Below are positions 8,801-13,747 of a DNA stretch of 15,322 nucleotides, piece by piece. The notes beneath the pieces are model-generated. The model was not told the DNA's origin and did not search any database. It worked only from the letters and a program-made list of their open reading frames with translations. Source of the stretch: Verrucomicrobiota bacterium (GTDB lineage Bacteria > Verrucomicrobiota > Verrucomicrobiia > Limisphaerales > CAZBKV01); NCBI GenBank assembly GCA_021160185.1, contig JAGHDA010000144.1, positions 1-15,322 on the forward strand, in the 5' to 3' direction. Within the stretch, counting starts at the first letter, position 1. Each line of letters starts with the position of its first letter. Made by a program: the position numbers and the translations under genes.

Positions 8801-9054
8801 GAGTCGCTCGTTGAGGACATGTAGATCATGTCTTCAAGGCCGGTCATCTGCTGCTCGATAATCTGCGTGACGCTGTCTTCCACCGTTTCCGCCGACGCCC
8901 CCGGGTACATGGCCATAATGCGGATGGAAGGGGGCGCGAGGTTCGGATACTGCGAAACTGGCAGAAAATGGATGGCCAGCCCGCCCAGCACCATCATGCT
9001 GATGGCGATGACCCACGCGAAAACGGGACGCTTCAGGAAGAATCTTGAGAGCAT
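5881..9054 (-). CDS. RND multidrug efflux pump, HAE-1 family (AcrB/MexB-like)
   Basis: Inner-membrane proton/drug antiporter, 1057 residues, full length for hydrophobe/amphiphile exporters. Opens with MLSRFFLKRPVFAWVIAI (TM1), then a porter domain with PVSQYPNLAPP and YPGASAETVEDSV. TM4 carries the proton-relay pair D408-D409 in GLLVDDAIVVVENVER. The relay is completed by K945 (LTVKNAILIVQFAK) and by R975 and T982 (RFRPIVMTSLAF). By eye these match AcrB D407, D408, K940, R971 and T978, so the pump should be active. The second periplasmic domain and TM7-12 are present. The tail is basic and then serine-rich (RRRRQ, then a run of Ser). The start at 9054 has GGAGA 6 nt upstream and lies 12 nt after the membrane-fusion stop. 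It works with the membrane-fusion protein upstream and the outer-membrane factor downstream. The substrate cannot be predicted from sequence alone. It is not the MMPL-like hopanoid transporter HpnN, despite the adjacent cyclase. Confidence 0.96.
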   Translation of the reverse strand: MLSRFFLKRPVFAWVIAISMMVLGGLAIHFLPVSQYPNLAPPSIRIMAMYPGASAETVEDSVTQIIEQQMTGLEDMIYMSSTSDSAGTCMIELTFAPGTDPDIAWTKVQNKLQLAMAHLPEVVQRTGVDVRKATKNYLLAVGLISEDNSMSGIDIRDYLASTVDKVLARVPGVGETQVLGFEHAMRIWLDPDKLTSYHLTVADIIGALRVYNVEVSAGQFGGAPAVKGQRLNASIIVQNLLKTPDEFAAIPVRTNPDGSIVRIKDVGRVELGTDYYDMEDTYNGKPSGMLLVRKSPGANALDTANRIKAKMKEMSRYFPHGLKVVYPYDTTPFVRVAINEVVKALFEAILLVFLVMWLFMGTMRATLIPTIAVPVVILGTFAVLGAFGFSINMLTMFAMVLAIGLLVDDAIVVVENVERIMSEEGLSPREAAAKSMDQITPALIGIGVVLAAVFGPMAFFGGSTGLIYRQFSVTIAAAMLLSVAVALILTPVLCATMLKPVPKGHESAESAVWFLRPFFMWFNRIFFGVRTAVVRLVGRALARKLRYIFVYIVIVAGLGFLFMRMPTGYLPDEDQGILLAQIIMPTGATLEQTQAMADEVQRYFLEHEKEAVESCATVAGFSFSGRSQNNGMVFIKLKDWDLRDRPDLRAQAVAARAMRALSRIRNATVFVFPPPAIIELGNATGFDFELVDRGGVGHRALTAARNQLLAMAAQDPRLVRVRPNGLEDVPEYRVDVDWEKAGALGLPISSIHNTISAAFGGAYVNDFIEGGRVKHVWVQLDAPYRMLPPDLKKLYVRNLAGKMVPFDSYASGRWSYGSPRLERYNGFPSMNIWGEPAPGYSSGDAMQAMEELVTRLPKGIGYEWTGLSYQERMASVQKAPLYAFSLLVIFLSLAALYESWPIPVAILLVLPLGAVGSVIASTLRGLPSDVYFQIGLLTTLGLTVKNAILIVQFAKARVEQGMGLIEAALEGTRLRFRPIVMTSLAFGFGVLPLALSTGAGAGAMNAIGTSVLGGMITGTALVVLFAPLFYVLIEKTFGRRRRQHAADSASSSSSENA

Positions 9055-9066
9055 AAGAGTTCTCCG

Positions 9067-10392
9067 TTAGTTGGATTTGGCAGGGGGTTGCGATGTCCGG
9101 TCCGCGGACGAGCTCGGCTGTTTGCCCGCGCCCAAAGGAACCGCCTTGACCGGCATGCCGGGGCGGACGCGTTGAAGCCCTTCTACGATGACCCGATCGC
9201 CGGCGGCCAACCCGGAGGAAACGAGCCATTGGTCGCCGATGGCCCGATCCAGCGTCAGCATCCGCCGCTGGGCGACGCCCTTGGCGTCCACCACCAGCAC
9301 GAAGGGGCTTCCCTGGGGAGTCCTTTGCACGGCCGGCTGCGGGACAAGGATGGCTTGCGGACGGACGCCTTCCTTCACCCGCGCCCTAACAAACATACCC
9401 GGCAACAGCACCCTCTTCGGGTTCGGGAAGATCATCCGCAGGATCACTGTCGCCGTGGTCGGGTCCACGGTCACATCGCGGAATTGGAGCGTGCCCTCAA
9501 GGGGATATTCCGTGCCGTCTTCCAAGATGAGCCGCACCTTGTTCTGGTTGGCGGCGGCGCCGCTCAATCGCCCTTGCTCGAGGCGGCGCTGCAACCGCAG
9601 CAACTCCGTGGTGGATTGCGGCACGTCCACGTAGATGGGATCCAGTTGCTGCACCGACGCCAGCGGCGCCGGCTGGTACGCCGTCACAATGGCCCCTTCG
9701 GTCACGGACGACTTCCCGATGCGGCCGGAAATCGGCGAGGTGATCTTGGTGTAGCCCAGGTTGATCCGCGCCGATTGCACCGCCGCCTTGTAAAACTCAA
9801 TGTCGGCCTGCGCCTGTTTGAGGGCGGCGGCCGCGTCGTCGTAAGCCTGTCGGCTGACCGCCTTGTCAGCCAACAAGGCCTTGAACCGTTCGGCGCGCGC
9901 CTGCACGGCCGGGAGGTTGGCCTCCGCGCGGCCCAGAGCGGCCTCGGCGTTGGCCAGGGCCGCTTCGAACGGGGCGGGATCAATCTGATACAGCACCTGG
10001 CCCGCTTTCACTTCCGAACCTTCGACGAACAGCCGTTTTTGAATGAGGCCGCTCACCTGCGGCCGGATTTCCGCAATGCGATAGGGCGACGTGCGCCCCG
10101 GCAGCTCCGTCGTGAGCTCGATCGACTGCGGAGCAACGGTTATCACCGCCACTTCCGGCTTCCCTCCTGCCGGAGGCCCGCCCGCCCGCCGGCCGCATCC
10201 GACAAGGAGCAGTCCGGCTGCCAGGGCCGTCAGAACCGGCGCATTGCCGGACACCAGGCCGCCCCAAGAAGCGCGGACCGCGGCAGGCGCAGATCGGCGC
10301 GCGGCGTCTGGATGCCGACGAATTCGAGTGTTGCGACAGGAATCGCTTGCCGAAGCAGCAGCGTCCCGGTTTGGCTGAAGTTGGAGCTTCAT
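9067..10392 (-). CDS. RND efflux periplasmic adaptor / membrane fusion protein (AcrA/MexA-like)
   Basis: Periplasmic adaptor joining pump and outer-membrane channel. With the ATG at 10392 it is 441 residues. The lipobox LVGC puts the acylated Cys at residue 66. Next come the first half of the lipoyl-like domain (IRPQVSGLIQKRLFVEGSEV, 109-128), the sentinel QIDPAPFEAAL, and a coiled-coil hairpin (about 140-212). The second lipoyl half (TKITSPISGRIGKSSVTEGA) and the beta-barrel and membrane-proximal domains follow. The body is typical, but the start is unsettled. ATG 10392, ATG 10404 and GTG 10416 all lack a ribosome-binding site and give a 65-residue or longer lead before the lipobox, which is unusual and has a looser codon third position. 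A GTG at 10254, preceded by a GGGGCGG run, would give a compact 19-residue lipoprotein signal. The next gene (pump) begins 12 nt after the stop. Confidence 0.9.
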   Translation of the reverse strand: MKLQLQPNRDAAASASDSCRNTRIRRHPDAARRSAPAAVRASWGGLVSGNAPVLTALAAGLLLVGCGRRAGGPPAGGKPEVAVITVAPQSIELTTELPGRTSPYRIAEIRPQVSGLIQKRLFVEGSEVKAGQVLYQIDPAPFEAALANAEAALGRAEANLPAVQARAERFKALLADKAVSRQAYDDAAAALKQAQADIEFYKAAVQSARINLGYTKITSPISGRIGKSSVTEGAIVTAYQPAPLASVQQLDPIYVDVPQSTTELLRLQRRLEQGRLSGAAANQNKVRLILEDGTEYPLEGTLQFRDVTVDPTTATVILRMIFPNPKRVLLPGMFVRARVKEGVRPQAILVPQPAVQRTPQGSPFVLVVDAKGVAQRRMLTLDRAIGDQWLVSSGLAAGDRVIVEGLQRVRPGMPVKAVPLGAGKQPSSSADRTSQPPAKSN

Positions 10393-10418
10393 AGTTGAAA
10401 ACATGAGTTTGCGCACGA

Positions 10419-10487
10419 TCAGAAAACGACTGTGGCAGAATCCAATAAACGGCGATCAGCAAGACGGGTTTGTTGTGAGTGACACAT
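10419..10487 (-). CDS. Possible 22-residue leader peptide before the membrane-fusion gene
   Basis: The ATG at 10487 is preceded by AAGGAG (10499-10494) at 6-nt spacing, the best ribosome-binding site in the window. It lies just after the tetR2 stop (10507). The frame (MCHSQQTRLADRR...) ends with TGA at 10421-10419, only 2 nt before the GTG at 10416 in the membrane-fusion frame. It is not in that frame. It could be a coupled leader peptide, a remnant N-terminus of the membrane-fusion gene lost by a frameshift, or chance. I recognise no homology. Confidence 0.3.
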   Translation of the reverse strand: MCHSQQTRLADRRLLDSATVVF

Positions 10488-10506
10488 GACGATCTCCTTC
10501 AGCGAT

Positions 10507-11181
10507 TCAGGCTGTATCTGTCTTTCTGCATGTCTTCCCGCTACATGTCTTCCCGCGGCGGCGCGGTCGCTGCCGGGGAGGAGCTTCCTCCTTGACCGCC
10601 GCCCCGCTGAAAAACAGGTCCGCCACCGCTTCCGCGGCCGACCGGTCCAACGGTTGGTCAGGTTGCAACAAGTGCAACAGCACGTACAGATGCATCAAGC
10701 CGGCAAACCCCATCGCCAGCGCCCGGCTTGTAAACCGCCGGTCCAGCGCGCCTTCCCGGCGTCCTTGCTCCATGAGATCCTGGAGAAACAGAAAGCTCTG
10801 CCAACCCTTTTCAAAGCAATGGGCTTCCGCAGGCGCTTCGCCGGGGGCGGCCAGGGCGGAGGCAAACGCCAGCCGCATCAGCTCGCGATGCGTTCGGGCA
10901 AATTCGAACACCGTGGCGCATAACTCCCGGAGCCGCTCGGGCAGCGTGTCCTTGCGGGCGACCGCCTCCCGCATGAGCCGCAACCGCTTGTCGCTCGCCC
11001 AATCCACCAGCGCCCGATAGAGGTCCGCCTTGTCGGCGAAATAGTAGTACAAGACGGCCTTGGTCACCTTGGCGGCGGCCGCGATGTCGCGGATGGACGC
11101 GCCGGCGTAGCCCTGGAGCGCGAACCGCTTCAGCGCCGCTTCCAAGATGCGCTCTTTCGTTGACACTGATGCCTCAGGCAT
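10507..11181 (-). CDS. TetR/AcrR-family transcriptional regulator (TetR2), likely local repressor of the efflux operon
   Basis: 224 residues from the ATG at 11181 (a GTG immediately upstream at 11184 is the alternative). The DNA-binding domain covers residues about 8-55: ERILEAALKRFALQGYAGAS and VTKAVLYYYFADKADLYRAL, textbook TetR. The C-terminal helical domain resembles that of TetR1 (ELMRLAFASALAAP). It is first in the same-strand series tetR2, adaptor, pump, channel, shc, with about 115 nt to the adaptor. It therefore probably represses its own operon, as TtgR/AcrR-type regulators do. A 23-bp inverted repeat (11184-11206) lies over the presumed -10 and start codon, consistent with autoregulation. 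The tail (from about residue 195) is very basic, PPRQRPRRRGKTC..., and contains a duplicated GKTC unit from a 15-bp tandem repeat. That tail is not typical of the family and may be recent. Confidence 0.9.
   Translation of the reverse strand: MPEASVSTKERILEAALKRFALQGYAGASIRDIAAAAKVTKAVLYYYFADKADLYRALVDWASDKRLRLMREAVARKDTLPERLRELCATVFEFARTHRELMRLAFASALAAPGEAPAEAHCFEKGWQSFLFLQDLMEQGRREGALDRRFTSRALAMGFAGLMHLYVLLHLLQPDQPLDRSAAEAVADLFFSGAAVKEEAPPRQRPRRRGKTCSGKTCRKTDTA
10526..10555. repeat. 15-bp tandem duplication in the 3' end of tetR2
   Basis: CTGCATGTCTTCCCG (10526-10540) is followed directly by CTACATGTCTTCCCG (10541-10555), 14 of 15 bases identical. On the coding strand this gives two GKTC units near the C-terminus of TetR2. 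The length keeps the frame. Confidence 0.7.
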
Positions 11182-11183
11182 CA

Positions 11184-11206
11184 CACTAACGAACGCTAGG
11201 TTAGTG
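11184..11206. promoter_or_regulatory. Inverted repeat at the tetR2 start, candidate TetR operator
   Basis: CACTAAC (11184-11190) and GTTAGTG (11200-11206) are perfect 7-bp arms around a 9-nt centre, 23 bp in total. It covers the candidate -10 and ends at the start codon. ACTAAC/GTTAGT half-sites are of the type bound by TetR-family efflux repressors. The right half and centre recur 83 nt further upstream as part of a direct repeat. Confidence 0.6.
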
Positions 11207-11228
11207 AGCTGGGGCCGTCAAACACAAA
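11191..11228. repeat. Direct repeat, gene-proximal copy
   Basis: Starts GAACGCTAGGTTAGTGAGCT and ends CAAACACAAA. It matches 11274-11311 at 32 of 38 positions with no gap. This copy contains the right arm of the inverted repeat and the candidate -35 of tetR2. Confidence 0.75.
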
Positions 11229-11240
11229 ATTCGTTTTTTT
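11193..11240 (-). promoter_or_regulatory. Candidate tetR2/efflux operon promoter with A/T-rich upstream element
   Basis: On the minus strand TTGACG (11221-11216, five of six), a 17-nt spacer, then TAGCGT (11198-11193, three of six). Directly upstream is an A/T-rich stretch with an A7 run (11240-11222), UP-element-like and conspicuous in this G+C-rich region. Initiation would be near 11186, 5 nt before the ATG. No Shine-Dalgarno is present. The geometry matches the tetR1 promoter. Confidence 0.45.
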
Positions 11241-11273
11241 GTCTGCGCCGCCGCTCTAAGCGGCGCGCCTGGC

Positions 11274-11311
11274 GAACGCTAGGTCAGTCAGCTGCGGGCG
11301 CCAAACATAAA
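11274..11311. repeat. Direct repeat, distal copy
   Basis: Starts GAACGCTAGGTCAGTCAGCT and ends CAAACATAAA. It is the 83-nt-displaced partner of 11191-11228. The left operator arm (CACTAAC) is not repeated here, so it holds only one conserved half-site. Confidence 0.75.
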
Positions 11312-11568
11312 GGTCTACAATTGACGGCTGTACAAATAAGGGGCTTCATGACCCCAAGTTGCAATCGCTTCTCTCCGATGAAAGCGCCTGATCGCGCCCA
11401 GCCGCAGGCAACGGAGTTTGCCGGTCCGTTCCGTCTACACGGCTTCTTGCGTCGCCGCCCCTCACGTCGCCGGGCACGGCCTGCTCCTCCTTCTCCGGGC
11501 GGGAGAAAAGCGGCCTGGGCGGCGCGGGACGGGAGCGGCGGGACTGCGACTGCCGCTGAGGGAACGCG

Positions 11569-13746
11569 TTATTCCTTCGAGCCTCGCCGGCGCTCCAGCA
11601 TCCGCTCCAGAGCGGGGTAGGCGATTTTGCCGGCGGCGAGCTTGGGCAGCTCAGGCGCGCAGATCACCTCGCGGGGAATCCACAGGTTCGAAAAGCCGCG
11701 GGCCTTGAGGGCGTCGCGCATGGCCTCGAGGCTCGCCTCCGGGGAATTCACCACAGCGACCAGCGTCTCTCCGCGCCGGGCGTCGCGCCTTGAAAGCACA
11801 GCCAGCTCGAATTCCGGTCCCAGGTGAGCGAAGGCCTCGGCCAGGCTTTCCTCGACTGCGGCCAAACTGACCATTTCGCCGCCGACCTTGGCAAACCGCC
11901 GGGCGCGGCCCTTGATGTAAAGAAAGCCCTCTTCATCCACGGCGGCGATGTCGCCGGTGTCGTGCCATCCTGCGCGGGCGCGGAAACGGGCGTCGGCCTC
12001 GGGCTGGAGGTAGCCCGCCATCACATTGGGCCCGCGAACCCAAAGCCGGCCGCCTTCGGAGACGCCTTCGACCGGCTCCAACCGCCATTCGATCCCGGGC
12101 AGAAACCGGCCCGCGGAGCCGTGGCGCGGGGCCATGGGGGTGTTGACGCTTACGACCGGGCTGCATTCGGTCACGCCGTAGCCTTCGAGAATGCGCACGC
12201 CGAATTTCTGCGCCCAGAGGCGGGCGGTGTCCTCGCGGACCTTCTCCGCTCCGGCAAAGAGGAGGCGCAGGGTGTGAAAATCATACGGGTGGGCCTTGCT
12301 CGCGTAGCCCCGCAGGAAGGTGTTCGCGCCGACGAGCACGGTGCAATGGCGGTCGTAAAACAGGGCGGGGATAAGTCGATAGTGAAGCGGCGAAGGATAC
12401 TGGAAGGTGTAGATGCCGCGGATCAGCCCCGCGCAGACGCCCACTGTGAAACCGAAGCTGTGGAAGATCGGCAGGACGTTAAAGATGCGGTCGCGGTCCG
12501 TCACGTCCACCACGGCTAGGAGCTGGCGCACGTTGGCCAGGATGTTCCCGTGGGTCAGGCGCACCCCTTTGGGGTCGCCTTCCGAGCCGCTGGTGAAGAC
12601 GATCACGGCGGTCTCCTCCGGCCCGGGCGGCGGCGCGTCCGGCCGTTTCCGGCGCAGACGCCAAAGCCGCCTCGGCTCGATCGCGCACCGCAGCCACGCG
12701 AGGGCCTTCGCCGGGGCGGAGATTTCCATTTGGAGATCCTCGAGGCAGATCACTTCCGCTCCGGCGCGCGTCAGCTCCGCCGGGTCCAGCCGCACGGCCT
12801 CCAGGAACCGCCGGGAAGTGATCACCTGACGGAGCCCGGCCAGTTCGAGACACCGGCAAAGAACCGCCGCGCCCAAGGAAAAATTCAGGGCGACGGGCGC
12901 GCGGCCCAAGCTCCAAAGGGCCAGGAACACAATCGGCGCGGCGTTCGAGGCGGGCAGCAACACGCCCGCCGGACGCCCCGGATCCCGCAAGCGCCGCTCC
13001 AGCCTCCCAGCCAAAAGCTCCGCCCCCGCAAGCAAGCGCCGGTAGGAAAGCTCCCGCATCGCGGCGTCCTGGAGGATCGTCTTGCCGGGGATTTGGGCCG
13101 CCGTTTCTGTGACGGCCTCGAGCAGATGCCGAGGGCCGTGCGCCGTCTCGACGCGGAACTGCAGCTCCACCATGCGGTCGCGCAGCCAATTGGTCAGCCT
13201 CGATCGGGCCGCGGCCGCGCTAAGGCCCGGTTGGCTAGGCGGAGCAAGGATTCCGGAAAAGTGCGCGCTCACCTTGGGAAACCACCGCCGCCAGCCGGGC
13301 TGCCGCGACCACTTGAGTCGCTCGGCGCCGCGCAAATAACAGGCCGCCACCCGCGCGCCGGAGGCGTGAAGCAAGAGACCCGCTCCTTCGTAGAGTTTCA
13401 TCAGCGTCCCCGTCCGGGAGATCTGCCCCTCGGCAAAGAGGACGAGCCGTCCCCCGTTGCGAAGGAACTCCGCCAGCCGCCGCACTTCGGAGGCTGAATT
13501 GTTGTCGATGGGAAACGTGCGCCGGTTGAAGACCAGGAGGCGATGAATCGGGCTGCGGCGGGCGACTTGCCGGGAGACGACGAACTTCCAGTCCAGATCC
13601 AACAGCGTGTAGAGGAAAAGCCAGTCGAGCCAGCTTACATGGTTGGGGACGAGCAGCAACGGGCCGGGGCTTTTCAGGACCTCGGCGTTGCAAGCCTCGA
13701 AGCCGAACGCCGCTTTCAACAACCCGCGCAGAATTCGCCGCAACAT
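11569..13746 (-). CDS. aas: Bifunctional lysophospholipid acyltransferase / acyl-ACP synthetase (Aas-type)
   Basis: Two-domain enzyme that activates fatty acids with ATP and re-acylates lysophospholipids at the inner membrane. It has 725 residues; E. coli Aas is of similar length. The N-terminal PlsC-type domain shows the catalytic HX4D box NHVSWLD (35-41) and the FAEGQISRTGT motif (104-114). The C-terminal AMP-forming ligase domain shows the P-loop TSGSEGDPKG (385-394), GYGVTE (522-527), DTGD (596-599), GRARRFAKVGGE and the terminal LAAGK, with catalytic Lys near 707. No LplT-like transporter domain is fused. The start at 13746 is chosen because AMP/PlsC homology begins there, a GAGGGAGG run lies about 9 nt upstream, and it follows the preceding stop (13748) after one base. 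An upstream start at 13818 would overlap that gene by 71 bases. Substrate could be another lyso-lipid or acyl acceptor. Confidence 0.93.
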   Translation of the reverse strand: MLRRILRGLLKAAFGFEACNAEVLKSPGPLLLVPNHVSWLDWLFLYTLLDLDWKFVVSRQVARRSPIHRLLVFNRRTFPIDNNSASEVRRLAEFLRNGGRLVLFAEGQISRTGTLMKLYEGAGLLLHASGARVAACYLRGAERLKWSRQPGWRRWFPKVSAHFSGILAPPSQPGLSAAAARSRLTNWLRDRMVELQFRVETAHGPRHLLEAVTETAAQIPGKTILQDAAMRELSYRRLLAGAELLAGRLERRLRDPGRPAGVLLPASNAAPIVFLALWSLGRAPVALNFSLGAAVLCRCLELAGLRQVITSRRFLEAVRLDPAELTRAGAEVICLEDLQMEISAPAKALAWLRCAIEPRRLWRLRRKRPDAPPPGPEETAVIVFTSGSEGDPKGVRLTHGNILANVRQLLAVVDVTDRDRIFNVLPIFHSFGFTVGVCAGLIRGIYTFQYPSPLHYRLIPALFYDRHCTVLVGANTFLRGYASKAHPYDFHTLRLLFAGAEKVREDTARLWAQKFGVRILEGYGVTECSPVVSVNTPMAPRHGSAGRFLPGIEWRLEPVEGVSEGGRLWVRGPNVMAGYLQPEADARFRARAGWHDTGDIAAVDEEGFLYIKGRARRFAKVGGEMVSLAAVEESLAEAFAHLGPEFELAVLSRRDARRGETLVAVVNSPEASLEAMRDALKARGFSNLWIPREVICAPELPKLAAGKIAYPALERMLERRRGSKE

Positions 13747-13747
13747 C

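Larger units (their letters stand above)
11185..11568. other. Intergenic region between tetR2 and aas
   Basis: Holds the tetR2 operator and promoter, both copies of the 38-nt direct repeat, and between them a 7-bp G/C stem (11249-11265, three-base loop). From about 11312 to 11568 I see no convincing gene or RNA. Small hairpins occur (arms AGCGGC 11534-11539 and GCCGCT 11552-11557, just past the aas stop), but none has a T-run, so no intrinsic terminator can be assigned. Confidence 0.6.

Noticed and set aside
5881..9054. Assigning the pump as the hopanoid transporter HpnN because of shc
   Set aside because: It has the full AcrB-type relay residues and two porter domains with adaptor and channel genes. 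HpnN is MMPL-like and has no such partners.
9088..10398. 436-codon open frame on the plus strand opposite the adaptor gene
   Set aside because: It mirrors the adaptor gene in G+C-rich DNA, has no recognisable domain and is rich in R, H and G, as antisense shadows are. The minus-strand product has clear family motifs.
1638..11219. Shared 9-mer GGGGCCGTC in the two tetR upstream regions (1638-1646, 11211-11219)
   Set aside because: The two copies have opposite orientation relative to their genes, and a 9-base G/C-rich match is expected by chance.
11234..11265. T7 run next to a G/C hairpin as an intrinsic terminator
   Set aside because: On the plus strand the T-run precedes the stem; on the minus strand the stem is followed by A residues. 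Neither order terminates transcription. An A/T-rich promoter element is the better reading.
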